64,000 nt of DNA. Origin: JANPBY01 sp963805505 (GTDB lineage Bacteria; Actinomycetota; Actinomycetes; DATJPE01). The notes under the pieces were generated by a model. That model saw nothing but the letters and a program-made list of their open reading frames with translations, searched no databases and had not been told where the DNA came from. The position numbers were made by a program, and so were the translations under genes. Shown piece after piece: positions 9,082 to 17,210 of the stretch. Each line of letters starts with the position of its first letter. The first letter of the stretch is position 1. The stretch spans positions 310,001-374,000 of the forward strand of contig CAWDUP010000004.1 in assembly GCA_963805505.1 (NCBI GenBank), in the 5' to 3' direction.

Positions 9082-9687
9082 TCAGGGGACGTGAGAGCGG
9101 GTGTGCACCCACCGACGTAACAGGCCGCCCGGCACCTCTTCGGCGTGCAGCGCGTAGGTGACGTGGTCTCGCCACGCCCCGTCGATGTGCAGGTAGGCCG
9201 GTCGTCGACCCTCGAGGCGGAAGCCGAGCTTCTCCACCACGCGGCACGAGGCGACGTTCTCGGGCCGAATGTTGATCTCGACCCGATGCAGCCCGAGGAC
9301 CTGCCAGCAGTGGTCGGATGCCAGCGCCACCGCCGTCGGGATGATGCCCCGACCGGCCACCTGCTGGTCGATCCAGTACCCGATGTGGGCCGCCCGCAGC
9401 GAACCCCAGGTGATTCCGCCGACGGTGAGCTGCCCCACCAGACGCCCCCGGTAGTCCACGACGAACGGCAACGCCCGCGAGGCCCTGGCCTCTGCGGAGA
9501 GATGACGCACCATGGCCGCGAACGACGGCAGCGCCTCGCCGGGTCCGTCCGGGCTGGTCGCATCCCAGGGGCTGAGCCAGCTGGAGTTGCGTGCGCGTAC
9601 CTCGGTCCAGGCACCGCGGTCTCGAAGTCGGATCGGTCTGAGGTGAACCGATCCTTCGGTGAGCCGCGCCGGCCAGCCCTTGGTCAT
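9082..9687 (-). CDS. rimJ: GNAT acetyltransferase, RimJ-like
   Basis: A 201-residue N-acetyltransferase of the Acetyltransf_3 (RimJ/RimL) group, which acetylates protein N-termini such as ribosomal S5 using acetyl-CoA. The N-terminal RPIRLRD pattern and the later AGRGIIPTAVALASDH segment, matching the acetyl-CoA-binding loop, are visible, as is ENVASCRVVEKLGFRLEG near the C-terminus. It starts two bases after the mogA stop region, so it is probably in the same transcript. The true substrate cannot be told from sequence. Confidence 0.85.
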   Translation of the reverse strand: MTKGWPARLTEGSVHLRPIRLRDRGAWTEVRARNSSWLSPWDATSPDGPGEALPSFAAMVRHLSAEARASRALPFVVDYRGRLVGQLTVGGITWGSLRAAHIGYWIDQQVAGRGIIPTAVALASDHCWQVLGLHRVEINIRPENVASCRVVEKLGFRLEGRRPAYLHIDGAWRDHVTYALHAEEVPGGLLRRWVHTRSHVP

Positions 9688-9689
9688 GC

Positions 9690-10241
9690 CTAAGCGCCCG
9701 GTTCCTCTGCAGCGGGTCCGGCTGCACCCGATCCGTCCGCATCCGGTCCGTCGGCCGGCTCCTCCACCCGGGGGTGGTCACCGCCGCTGATCTGGTCGAG
9801 CAGGTGGGGCAGCAAAGGCCCGAGCACCGCCAGGCCGTCTCGCGCGGCCCCGGTCGAGCCGGCCAGGTTCACGATCAGGGTGCGCCCGGCGAGGCCTGCA
9901 ACTCCCCGCGACAGCACGGCCGTCGCGACGCCGTGCGCGGCGCCGTAGGCGCGCAGGGCTTCGGCGATCCCTGGCGCTTCGCGGTCGATCACGCGGCGGG
10001 TCATCTCAGGGGTGTGGTCGGTCGGGGACAGCCCGGTGCCGCCACTGGTCACGATCAGGTCGACCCGGCCGATCGCGTCACGCAGCTCGGCCTCCACGGG
10101 CTCTCCGTCGGGAACCACGCGCGGTCCCTCGACGTCGAGGTCAAGCCTGCGCAGCCCCTCGACCAGCAGCGGGCCGCTCGTGTCCGCGTAGACACCGGCC
10201 GCGGCACGGTTGGAAACCGAGACCACGAGCGCCCGCTTCAT
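9690..10241 (-). CDS. mogA: Molybdopterin adenylyltransferase-type protein (MogA/MoaB)
   Basis: A 183-residue MoCF-fold protein that activates molybdopterin by adenylation before metal insertion. The signature VTSGGTGLSPTDHTPE (about residues 69-84) and the LNLAGST-like VNLAGSTGAARDGL are present. I chose the ATG at 10241 because it overlaps the moaC stop codon (ATGA); a start five codons upstream is possible. The C-terminal 30 residues are a low-complexity acidic tail typical of actinobacterial copies. Confidence 0.9.
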   Translation of the reverse strand: MKRALVVSVSNRAAAGVYADTSGPLLVEGLRRLDLDVEGPRVVPDGEPVEAELRDAIGRVDLIVTSGGTGLSPTDHTPEMTRRVIDREAPGIAEALRAYGAAHGVATAVLSRGVAGLAGRTLIVNLAGSTGAARDGLAVLGPLLPHLLDQISGGDHPRVEEPADGPDADGSGAAGPAAEEPGA

Positions 10242-10711
10242 CCTTCGCGCACCCACCGTCCGGTGGCGCCGCCCAGCTTCTCCTCCACCTGCACGTCCGT
10301 GATCGAGGCAGCCGGGTCGACGCCCTTGACCATGTCGATCAGTGCCAGCGCCGCGACAGACACCGAGGTGAGGGCCTCCATCTCCACACCGGTGCGATCG
10401 GCCGTGCGGACCGTCGCGGTGATGGCGACCCCGTCGTCGGCTACCTCAAGGGAGACGTCGACTCCGTGGATCGCGATGGGGTGGCACAACGGCACCAGGT
10501 CCGGCGTGCGCTTGGCCGCCTGGATGCCGGCGATCCGGGCCACAGCCAGGGCGTCACCCTTGGGAACACCACTGCTTCGCAGCAACGCGACCACCTCGCC
10601 GGACAGATGCACGAACCCCGTGGCCGTCGCCGACCTGGCGGAGATCTCCTTGTGCGAGACGTCGACCATCCGCGCCGAGCCATCGCTCGCGAGGTGGGTG
10701 AACTCGCTCAC
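10238..10711 (-). CDS. moaC: Cyclic pyranopterin monophosphate synthase
   Basis: A 157-residue enzyme converting 3',8-cyclo-7,8-dihydroGTP to cyclic pyranopterin monophosphate in molybdenum cofactor synthesis. Family motifs are the N-terminal MVDVSHK, the active-site PLCHPIAIHGVDV (about 76-88), TGVEMEALTSVSVAALALIDM (about 109-129) and the final VEEKLGGATGRWVR. The GTG start overlaps the glp stop (GTGA) and its own stop overlaps mogA, so glp-moaC-mogA is one coupled block. MoaA, MoaD and MoaE are not in the window. Confidence 0.96.
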   Translation of the reverse strand: MSEFTHLASDGSARMVDVSHKEISARSATATGFVHLSGEVVALLRSSGVPKGDALAVARIAGIQAAKRTPDLVPLCHPIAIHGVDVSLEVADDGVAITATVRTADRTGVEMEALTSVSVAALALIDMVKGVDPAASITDVQVEEKLGGATGRWVREG

Positions 10712-11931
10712 GTGAGGCGCCGCTCCAGGACCATGACCTTGACCGTTCCACCGTCGGGGATCTCGGTGACATCTTCGGGCACCACGATGAAACAGTTGGA
10801 GTACGCCAGATCCCGCACCCGGTGACTTCCCTGGCCTTCCAGCGGGCGTACGACGTAGCGCCCGTCCTCGACGCCGAGCGCCCCGCGGGCGTACTGCCGC
10901 TTGCCCGCCGGTGAGCTGAAGCCGGTGAGCGCTGAGGCCCGCACCTCGGGACGGAAGATCGTCTTGGCGCCCAGCAGCCGCCGGATCACCGGGCGGACGA
11001 ACACCTCGAACGAGACGTAGGCGCTCACCGGGTTGCCCGGCAGGGTGTAGATCGGTGTGCGGTCGGGTCCGATGACGCCGTGTCCCTGGGGCATCCCGGG
11101 CTGCATGGAGATCCGGTCGAACTCCACGGTGCCCAGTCGCGACATGACCTCCTTGACCACGTCGTAGGCGCCCACGCTGACGCCGCCGGTCGTGACGACC
11201 AGGTCGGCGCGGATGAGCTGGTCCTCGATCGCATCGATGAGCTTCTTGGGCTCGTCGGGGACGATGCCGATCCGGAAGGCGGTGGCGCCGGCCTCACGTG
11301 CGGCTGTCGTGATGAGGAAGGAGTTGGAGTCCCAGATCTGGCCGCCGGCGGCCAGCGCACCGGGTTCGACGAGCTCGCTCCCGGTCGACAGCACGACGAC
11401 CCGCGGCTTGGGGCGGGCGAGCACCCGGTCGCGCCCGATGGCCGCCATCAGGCCGATCTGCCGCGGTCCGAGGCGGGTCCCGACGGGTAGCACCACGTCA
11501 CCGGCGATCAGGTCGTCACCGCCGCGTCGCACGTGGCGGCCGGCCGGGACCGAGCCGTGGATCTGCACGCTGGCGACGCCACCGTCGGTCAGCTCGACCT
11601 GCACCACCGCGTCGGCGCCGTCCGGCAAGGGCGCACCGGTCATGATCCGCATCGCCGTGCCCGGAGCCAGGCGTTGCGCGGCCGGTGATCCCGCAGGTAC
11701 GTCCCCGAGGACAGGCAACGTCACCGGTGTCGCGGGCGTGGCGTTGGCGACGTCGACGCTGTGCACGGCATAACCGTCCATCGCGGAGTTGTCGAACACC
11801 GGGAGGTTGGTCGCTGCCACCACGTCCTCGGCCAGCACGCAGCCCTGGGCGTCGAGCAGCTGAAGGTCGATCGGAGCCAGGACGTCGATCCCGCGCAGGC
11901 AGGACTCGAGGTGGGCGTCGACGCTCTTCAT
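10708..11931 (-). CDS. glp: MoeA/gephyrin-like protein, probable divisome protein Glp
   Basis: A 407-residue MoeA-fold protein. Motifs include SAMDGYAV (about residue 59), the MTGAPLPDGADAVVQVE stretch, VLSTGSELVEPG (about 180) and VTTGGVSVGAYDVVKE (about 245). MoeA inserts molybdate into adenylated molybdopterin; in corynebacteria the homologue next to galU is Glp, which binds FtsZ and a membrane partner GlpR. Because a GlpR/SepX gene lies in the same block, Glp is the better label, though moonlighting MoeA activity is possible. Start at ATG 11931, preceded by GGGGGATC; it follows galU by 19 bases. Confidence 0.88.
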   Translation of the reverse strand: MKSVDAHLESCLRGIDVLAPIDLQLLDAQGCVLAEDVVAATNLPVFDNSAMDGYAVHSVDVANATPATPVTLPVLGDVPAGSPAAQRLAPGTAMRIMTGAPLPDGADAVVQVELTDGGVASVQIHGSVPAGRHVRRGGDDLIAGDVVLPVGTRLGPRQIGLMAAIGRDRVLARPKPRVVVLSTGSELVEPGALAAGGQIWDSNSFLITTAAREAGATAFRIGIVPDEPKKLIDAIEDQLIRADLVVTTGGVSVGAYDVVKEVMSRLGTVEFDRISMQPGMPQGHGVIGPDRTPIYTLPGNPVSAYVSFEVFVRPVIRRLLGAKTIFRPEVRASALTGFSSPAGKRQYARGALGVEDGRYVVRPLEGQGSHRVRDLAYSNCFIVVPEDVTEIPDGGTVKVMVLERRLT

Positions 11932-11950
11932 CGGTGATCCCCCAGGTCGT

Positions 11951-12907
11951 TCATTCGGCTTGCGTGGATGCGGAGTCCGTACGCACAACTTCCGTACGCA
12001 CGACATCCGTACGCACGAAATCCCGGAGCCAGGCCATCAGGTCCGGTCCCAGGTCCTCACGGTCGCACGCCAGACGGACCACGGCCTTGAGGTAGTCGAG
12101 ACGATCTCCCGTGTCGTAGCGCCGACCGCGGAAGACGACGCCGTGGACGCCTCCACCGGAGCTCGCCGAGGCACGTGCCGCGATCTGCAGCGCATCGGTG
12201 ATCTGGATCTCGCCGCCCTTTCCCGGTGCGGTGCCGCGGATGGCCTCGAAGATGGACGGATCGAGCACGTAGCGGCCGATGACTGCCAGGTTGCTCGGGG
12301 CCTCGTCGGGCGCCGGCTTCTCCACGAGCTCGGTGACCCGCAGGACGTCGGCGGTGTCGGTCTGCTCAACCGCGACACAGCCGTACAGGTGGATCTGCTC
12401 GCGAGGAACCTCCATCAGGGCCAGCACCGAGCCGCCGTGCCGTTCACGGACGTCGATCATCGCCGACAAGAGCGGATCGCGTGGGTCGATCAGGTCATCT
12501 CCGAGGAGGACAGCAAACGGGTTGTCACCCACGTGCTGCTCGGCGCAGGCGATCGCGTGGCCAAGACCGAGCGGGTCACCTTGACGCACATAGTGGACTG
12601 TGGCGAGCGCCGCGCTGGCCTGAACCTGCTCCAGCCGTACCTTGTCGCCCTTGGCCTCGAGGACCTGCTCGAGGTCGGGCGCGCGGTCGAAGTGGTCCTC
12701 CAAGGCCCGCTTGCTGCGGCCCGTGACCATCAGGATGTCCGTGAGCCCCGCGGACGCGGCTTCCTCGACGACATATTGGATGGCCGGCTTGTCGACGACC
12801 GGCAGCATCTCTTTCGGAGTGGCCTTGGTGGCCGGCAGGAACCGGGTGCCCAGCCCGGCGGCCGGGATGACCGCCTTGGTGACAGAGGAAGTGGAAGGGA
12901 CAGACAT
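11951..12907 (-). CDS. galU: UTP-glucose-1-phosphate uridylyltransferase
   Basis: A 318-residue cytoplasmic enzyme making UDP-glucose for polysaccharide and cell-wall precursors. The nucleotide-binding signature AAGLGTRFLPATKATPKEMLP (about residues 14-34, given here in part), the VEKP motif and the uridine-binding GDDLID segment are present. The last 20 residues are a five-residue repeat (VRTDV, VRTEV, VRTDS) encoded by a 15-bp tandem DNA repeat; this tail is not part of the usual fold. It starts the leftward block and is divergent from the 5-FCL gene. Confidence 0.94.
   Translation of the reverse strand: MSVPSTSSVTKAVIPAAGLGTRFLPATKATPKEMLPVVDKPAIQYVVEEAASAGLTDILMVTGRSKRALEDHFDRAPDLEQVLEAKGDKVRLEQVQASAALATVHYVRQGDPLGLGHAIACAEQHVGDNPFAVLLGDDLIDPRDPLLSAMIDVRERHGGSVLALMEVPREQIHLYGCVAVEQTDTADVLRVTELVEKPAPDEAPSNLAVIGRYVLDPSIFEAIRGTAPGKGGEIQITDALQIAARASASSGGGVHGVVFRGRRYDTGDRLDYLKAVVRLACDREDLGPDLMAWLRDFVRTDVVRTEVVRTDSASTQAE
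11976..12020. repeat. 15-bp tandem repeat (three copies) in the galU 3' end
   Basis: Three adjacent 15-bp units each begin TCCGTACGCAC and differ only in the last four bases. They stay in the galU frame and add a five-residue repeat to the C-terminus. Copy number is a natural candidate for slippage variation between strains. Confidence 0.9.
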
Positions 12908-13021
12908 GACCTGAGCCTAATGGCGCCGCTGCGATGGCCCTGGCCAGGTGACGGGAGTCCCGAAGAATTGTTGCCCCGTTCGGACGAGTGCAGACAGTCA
13001 CCGAGGGGGCACTATGTGTAC

Positions 13022-13615
13022 ATGGAGGTCGACGAGGCGAAGGCGTCGCTGCGGTCGGTGCTGCGGGCGCGGCGGCGGGCGATGTCGCCCGACGCGGTTC
13101 GCGAGGCCGCGGCCGGGCTGACCCGCGCCGTGCTGGCCCGTCCGGATGTCGCAAAGGCCTCCACGGTCGCGCTCTACGTGTCCTACGGCTCCGAGCCCGG
13201 CACCAGCGCTTTGCGGGTCGCTCTGCGCGCGGCAGGGGTTCGCGTCCTGCTGCCCGTACTGCTCGACGACGACGACCTCGACTGGGCCGTCGACACCGGT
13301 GACGCCGATCTGTCGCACCCCTTGCGCGGCCCGGCCACCCCCCGTGGGCCGAGGCTGGGGGTGCGGGCCATCGCTGAGGCCGATGTGGTGATCGTCCCCG
13401 GGCTGGCGGTGGATCGGGACGGCGTACGGCTGGGTCAGGGCGGTGGGTCCTATGACCGCGCGCTGGCCCGAGTGCCCACCGGCATTCCGGTGCTCGTCCT
13501 CGTGCACGACGGGGAGGTGCTCGATCCCGGAGCCGTCCCCGCTGACCTGCACGACCGCCGAGTCACGGGCTGGATCGCGCCGGCCGACGCCCCGGTGGAA
13601 CACCCAGCCCGCTGA
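13022..13615 (+). CDS. 5-formyltetrahydrofolate cyclo-ligase
   Basis: A 197-residue enzyme converting 5-formyl-THF to 5,10-methenyl-THF with ATP, in one-carbon metabolism. The ATP/folate signature VRLGQGGGSYDRAL (about residues 137-150) and the N-terminal KASLRSVLRARRR pattern are diagnostic. The ATG at 13022 is listed, but an in-frame GTG at 13016 is better spaced from the GAGGGGG upstream, so the protein may be two residues longer. Position next to galU/glp is conserved in actinobacteria. It is convergent with crcB. Confidence 0.9.
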   Translation: MEVDEAKASLRSVLRARRRAMSPDAVREAAAGLTRAVLARPDVAKASTVALYVSYGSEPGTSALRVALRAAGVRVLLPVLLDDDDLDWAVDTGDADLSHPLRGPATPRGPRLGVRAIAEADVVIVPGLAVDRDGVRLGQGGGSYDRALARVPTGIPVLVLVHDGEVLDPGAVPADLHDRRVTGWIAPADAPVEHPAR

Positions 13616-13636
13616 CGTGGGCGCCGGCCGCTCAGG

Positions 13637-14011
13637 TCAGACCGGCGAAGCCGGGCAGCAGCCCAGCTGATAGCCGAGCACGACGGCGACACCACCGAGG
13701 ACGACGGTCGTCAAGAAGTACAGCGTCGGACGGCGACGCTCCCCGGCAGCGAACAATCGGTCGGTCTCGGTGGCCAAGGTCGACCACGTTGTGAGTCCCC
13801 CGCAGAACCCGGTGCCCACGAGCAGCAGCGCCGTGCCACTCAGTGCCGTAGCAGCCCACCCCAGCACGAAGCATCCGACGGTGTTCGCGATCAGCGTGCC
13901 GACGGGTAGCAGGCGGGTGGGTCGGTGCCCGTGCCCGAGGGCATGGGCCAGGGAGTAGCGCAGCGCCGCGCCGACTGCGCCGCCAAGCGCTACGGCAAGG
14001 ACCCCGATCAT
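13637..14011 (-). CDS. crcB: Fluoride channel Fluc/CrcB, subunit 1
   Basis: A 124-residue four-helix membrane protein forming part of a fluoride-selective channel. It shows GGAVGAALRYSLAHALG at the N-terminus, the NTVGCFVLGW stretch in helix 2 and GFCGGLTTWSTLATET in helix 3, where the conserved Phe/Ser-Thr lining residues lie. Its start overlaps the second crcB gene by four bases, indicating a heterodimeric two-gene Fluc. No fluoride riboswitch was recognised upstream. Confidence 0.92.
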   Translation of the reverse strand: MIGVLAVALGGAVGAALRYSLAHALGHGHRPTRLLPVGTLIANTVGCFVLGWAATALSGTALLLVGTGFCGGLTTWSTLATETDRLFAAGERRRPTLYFLTTVVLGGVAVVLGYQLGCCPASPV

Positions 14012-14460
14012 GCGTCGCCCTGCTCTTCGGCGGGGGTCAGGTGGTCTCGGCGCTCACCCAACCGACGCCCGAGGTGGGCCGCGAGCAGGCACGCCACGAT
14101 CGAGGCGAGCGCATAGACCGAGGCCGTGCCTCCGTGACCGTCGTCGGCAAGGATCTTGACCTCGACGGCGTAGGTCGAGAACGTCGTGAACCCTCCCAGC
14201 ACCCCGGCGCCGAGGAAGGCCCGGCGCATCGGATCCTGCCCCGCCGGCGACCCCAGCAGGGTGCCGAGCAGGAAGCAGCCCACGACGTTCACGGCAAAGG
14301 TCCACCACGGCCAGGCACCGGTGCTCGGCGTCCAGGCCTCCTCCACTCCCCAACGCGCCAGCGCCCCCAAGGCGCCGCCCGCGGCGCACGCGCCGATCAG
14401 CAGGGGCAAGGCAGGCAGAGGCGGGAGTGCCGGCGCCGAGGGCAGCCGGTCGGAGGTCAC
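14008..14460 (-). CDS. crcB: Fluoride channel Fluc/CrcB, subunit 2
   Basis: A roughly 150-residue partner of the neighbouring CrcB, with the same four-helix layout: GALGALARWGVEE, VNVVGCFLLGTLLG and GVLGGFTTFSTYAVE. Start choice is uncertain: the GTG at 14460 gives a protein of usual length, while a GTG at 14478 or a longer form reaching 14736 would begin inside the oppositely transcribed FmdB-type gene and is unlikely. The stop overlaps the start of subunit 1 (ATGA). Confidence 0.9.
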   Translation of the reverse strand: MTSDRLPSAPALPPLPALPLLIGACAAGGALGALARWGVEEAWTPSTGAWPWWTFAVNVVGCFLLGTLLGSPAGQDPMRRAFLGAGVLGGFTTFSTYAVEVKILADDGHGGTASVYALASIVACLLAAHLGRRLGERRDHLTPAEEQGDA

Positions 14461-14588
14461 GAGGGCGAGCGTAAGCCAGCCGACCGCCTCGGCCTTGAGC
14501 GCACTCACCCGGGCCAACCCCCGCTGAGGTCCTCCGCCCGGTAGGCCCCACCTGTGAGCAGCTGTCCCGAGCGAGGGCCTCGCGGCGC

Positions 14589-14594
14589 TATCAT
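14589..14594 (+). promoter_or_regulatory. Candidate -10 box of the fmdB-type gene
   Basis: TATCAT lies directly against the CIRCE-like operator, so transcription would start inside the operator. No convincing -35 hexamer is seen at the expected spacing (about 14566-14571); the assignment is by position and is modest. Confidence 0.4.
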
Positions 14595-14620
14595 TGGCAC
14601 TCGTACCCCACGAGTGCCAG
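14594..14620. promoter_or_regulatory. CIRCE-like inverted repeat (HrcA operator)
   Basis: TTGGCACTC, nine bases, then GAGTGCCAG. This is the CIRCE architecture (consensus TTAGCACTC-N9-GAGTGCTAA) with eight of nine arm positions complementary; actinobacterial CIRCE sites often carry GGCACTC. It sits 18 bp before the GTG of an FmdB-type zinc-ribbon gene, immediately after a TATCAT -10, a geometry suited to repression by HrcA. HrcA itself is not in the window. Confidence 0.85.
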
Positions 14621-14637
14621 CCCCGGAGGACCGTCCC

Positions 14638-15054
14638 GTGCCGACCTACCAGTACGTCTGCACCGAGTGCGACGCCCCGCTCGAGGTCGTCCAGTCGTTC
14701 ACCGATGACGCTCTGACGGTCTGCCCGACCTGCCAAGGGCGGCTTCGCAAGGTGTTCACGGCCGTCGGCGTCGTCTTCAAGGGGTCGGGCTTCTACCGCA
14801 ACGACTCTCGCGCCAAGGAGTCGGCCAACGGATCCGGCGACAGCGTGAAGTCCGACGCCAAAGGCGCTGGCGACAAGTCGACCGACGGCGCCAAGGCGGA
14901 TGGCAAGGAGAAAGCGGGAAGTACGTCTGCCGGCAAGGACTCCGGCACCTCGGAGAAGTCGTCCAGCAGCGGCTCGAGCAGCAACACCAAGCCCGCTGCG
15001 CCGGCGCCCGCCCCCTCAGGCTCCGGCAGCTCGAGCGGCACGTCCGCCGCCTGA
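14638..15054 (+). CDS. FmdB-family zinc-ribbon regulatory protein with Ser/Ala/Pro-rich tail
   Basis: A 138-residue protein. The first 45 residues form the FmdB-type zinc ribbon (MPTYQYVCTECDAPLEVVQ, then CPTCQGRLRK) with two CxxC knuckles, followed by the usual KGSGFYRND motif. The remaining 80 residues are a disordered Lys/Ser then Pro/Ala-rich tail. GGAGGA eight bases before GTG 14638 fixes the start. The FmdB family is of unclear function, named for a putative regulator of formylmethanofuran dehydrogenase. The CIRCE-like operator upstream predicts heat-shock control. Confidence 0.88.
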   Translation: MPTYQYVCTECDAPLEVVQSFTDDALTVCPTCQGRLRKVFTAVGVVFKGSGFYRNDSRAKESANGSGDSVKSDAKGAGDKSTDGAKADGKEKAGSTSAGKDSGTSEKSSSSGSSSNTKPAAPAPAPSGSGSSSGTSAA

Positions 15055-15124
15055 GCGCCGACGGCGGGGCAAACCCGCCTGTGGACGGCCCGCTGCGACC
15101 GGGCTGCCCCACTAGCCTCGCTCC

Positions 15125-16006
15125 ATGACGAGCGACGCAGCCTTCCTGGCGCCCTCCGCCCACCCCACCTCCTCCCGGGCAGCGTCCACGGTGGACGAGG
15201 CAAGCCCGGCCGAGATCGGGGTCATCGGGGGCACCGGCTTCTATGAGTTCCTCGACGACGCCGAGGAACTCACGGTCGAGACGCCGTACGGCCCACCGTC
15301 CGACCCGATCGTGCTCGGCACCGTCGCAGAGCGGCGGGTGGCCTTCGTGCCTCGGCACGGGCGTGACCACCGGTTCCCACCGCATCGCGTCCCCTACCGC
15401 GCCAACCTGTGGGCGCTGCGCTCCCTCGGCGTCCGGCAGGTGCTCGGCCCGTGCGCCGTCGGGGGGCTGCAAGCCCACCTCGGCCCCGGCACGCTGGTCG
15501 TCCCAGACCAGTTCGTCGACCGTACGTCCGGCCGCGTGCAGACGTTCTACGACGAAGGTGCCGTCCACGTCTCCCTCGCCGACCCCTACTGCCACGTCGG
15601 CCGGTCAGCGGCGCTGGCCAGCGGTCGCGCCGCCCAGTGGTCCCCCACCGACGGCGGCACTCTCGTCGTGATCGAAGGACCCCGGTTCTCCACGCGCGCC
15701 GAGTCGAAGTGGTTCAGCGCGAACAACTGGTCGGTAGTGGGCATGACCGGTCATCCCGAGGCGACCCTCGCCCGAGAACTGGCGCTGTGCTACACCTCCA
15801 TCGCGGTGGTCACCGACCTCGACGCCGGCGTGGAGGAAGGCCATGGCGTCACCCATGCCGAGGTGCTCGAGGTGTTCGCCGCCACGATCGAACGGCTTCG
15901 CGACGTCCTGCTCGACACCATCCCGAGGCTGCCCGGCAACGACGCGCGGTCCTGCGAGTGCGGGCAAGCCGTCGACGGCCTGCGCCTGCCGTTCGAACTC
16001 CCCTGA
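15125..16006 (+). CDS. mtnP: S-methyl-5'-thioadenosine phosphorylase (MTAP/PNP family 2)
   Basis: A 293-residue purine nucleoside phosphorylase-fold enzyme cleaving methylthioadenosine (or a related purine nucleoside) with phosphate for purine and methionine salvage. Visible motifs: the phosphate-binding GVIGGTGFYEF (about residues 32-42), RHGRDHRFPPHRVPYRANLW, EGPRFSTRAES (about 181-191) and GMTGHPEATLARELALCYTSIA. The final aspartate region TDLDAG contacts the base. The first 30 residues are a nonconserved extension; a later start is possible but no internal ATG with a ribosome site is obvious. Confidence 0.9.
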   Translation: MTSDAAFLAPSAHPTSSRAASTVDEASPAEIGVIGGTGFYEFLDDAEELTVETPYGPPSDPIVLGTVAERRVAFVPRHGRDHRFPPHRVPYRANLWALRSLGVRQVLGPCAVGGLQAHLGPGTLVVPDQFVDRTSGRVQTFYDEGAVHVSLADPYCHVGRSAALASGRAAQWSPTDGGTLVVIEGPRFSTRAESKWFSANNWSVVGMTGHPEATLARELALCYTSIAVVTDLDAGVEEGHGVTHAEVLEVFAATIERLRDVLLDTIPRLPGNDARSCECGQAVDGLRLPFELP

Positions 16007-16020
16007 CTCTGGGTCCCGAC

Positions 16021-16728
16021 GTGCAGACCGCAGAGCGACCGAACGTCCGCCAGCCCACCGCACACCCGACCAGGCGCCGGTGGATGCGCGCCATCCGCGC
16101 ACGCCGTCGCTGGATCGCGGCCGTACTGGTCGCGGGCGCTGTCGCATTCGGGCTCGACGCCGTCGCCCCGCCACCACCGCCTGGCAAACAGATCGTCGTG
16201 GCGGCGAGGGAACTCGCGCCCGGCACGCTGCTCGACAGCTCTGACCTACGGCTGGCCGACTGGCCAGCCGTACTGGCTCCGGACACTGCAGCGACGGCGG
16301 TGACCGACGTGGTGGGCCGTACGCTGGCGGCCGGCCTGTCCCGTGGCGAAGCCATCACATCGATGCGGCTCGTCGGCCCGTCGCTGGCCAGCGCGGTCCT
16401 GGAGTCCGGCCGCGTCGCGACGCCCGTACGCCTGGCGGATCCCACCGTTGCCGCATTGCTGCACCCCGGAGATCGCATCGATCTGGTCGCTGCCCAGGCG
16501 GGATCGAGCGACCCGGTGTCGGGAGGTACGGCTCCCGCCGATGCGCGCGTCGTGGCTCCGGGAGCGCTGGTCCTGTCAGTTGTACAGCCGACCCAGTCCG
16601 GCTCCGCACTCGTTGGCAGCGCGACCACGGCCACGGGGCTGCTGGTCGTCGCTGTCTCGCGGACGGAGGCACTAGGTCTCGCGCGGGCCGCCTTGCTCGG
16701 ACCCTTGAGCGTGCTGCTCGTGGGCTGA
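16021..16728 (+). CDS. SAF-domain protein, RcpC/CpaB-like
   Basis: A 235-residue membrane-anchored protein. An Arg-rich N-terminus and one membrane helix (about residues 31-48) precede a SAF domain (about 58-125: VVAARELAPGTLLDSSDL, then VGRTLAAGLSRGEAIT) and an RcpC-like region. CpaB proteins assist Flp pilus secretion, but no pilus genes are near; the actinobacterial copies between MTAP and mscL are of unknown role. GTG 16021 follows the MTAP stop by 14 bases; ATG 16084 is an alternative start. Confidence 0.82.
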   Translation: MQTAERPNVRQPTAHPTRRRWMRAIRARRRWIAAVLVAGAVAFGLDAVAPPPPPGKQIVVAARELAPGTLLDSSDLRLADWPAVLAPDTAATAVTDVVGRTLAAGLSRGEAITSMRLVGPSLASAVLESGRVATPVRLADPTVAALLHPGDRIDLVAAQAGSSDPVSGGTAPADARVVAPGALVLSVVQPTQSGSALVGSATTATGLLVVAVSRTEALGLARAALLGPLSVLLVG

Positions 16729-16820
16729 GCTCCCGATGGCCCGCCCAGTTGATCGGCGTCCGCCCCTCTCGCTAGGTTCGTGGCCGTACCGGCCGCGATC
16801 CCTGCTCGGAAAGGCGCGTC

Positions 16821-17210
16821 ATGCTCAAGGGTTTCAAGGAGTTCATCTCCCGCGGGAACGTGGTCGACCTGGCGGTCGCCGTCGTCATCGGCGCCGCGTT
16901 CGCCACGGTCATCAAGGCCGTGCTCGATGGCCTGATCACTCCGCTCATCGCAGCCATCTTCGGGGAAACCGACTTCAGCAAGGTGGGCACGTTCACGATC
17001 AACGATGCCGTCTTCAGCATCGGTCTGGTGCTCAACGCGCTGTTCTACTTCCTCGTCGTCGCGGCGGCCATCTACTTCCTGGTGATCTTGCCCATGAACA
17101 AGATGAAGGAGCTGCAGGCGCGCAAGGCGGGCGAGCCGGAGGAAGCCGCCTCCGAATCCGAGCTCGACGTCCTGCGGCAGATCAGAGACCAACTCAAGGC
17201 CCGCGACTGA
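16821..17210 (+). CDS. mscL: Large-conductance mechanosensitive channel
   Basis: A 129-residue pentameric channel subunit that opens under membrane tension to release solutes on osmotic downshock. The N-terminal FKEFISRGNVVDLAVAVVIG segment (helix S1 plus TM1) and the FGETDFSKVG turn are clear, with TM2 at about residues 72-95 and a C-terminal amphipathic bundle (SELDVLRQIRDQL). GGAAAGG lies upstream of the ATG. It ends a rightward fmdB-MTAP-SAF-mscL run. Confidence 0.95.
   Translation: MLKGFKEFISRGNVVDLAVAVVIGAAFATVIKAVLDGLITPLIAAIFGETDFSKVGTFTINDAVFSIGLVLNALFYFLVVAAAIYFLVILPMNKMKELQARKAGEPEEAASESELDVLRQIRDQLKARD

Noticed and set aside
11976..12020. CRISPR-like array
   Set aside because: Repeats are contiguous 15-bp units without spacers and lie in a coding frame; the same applies to 30210-30245. 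No cas genes.
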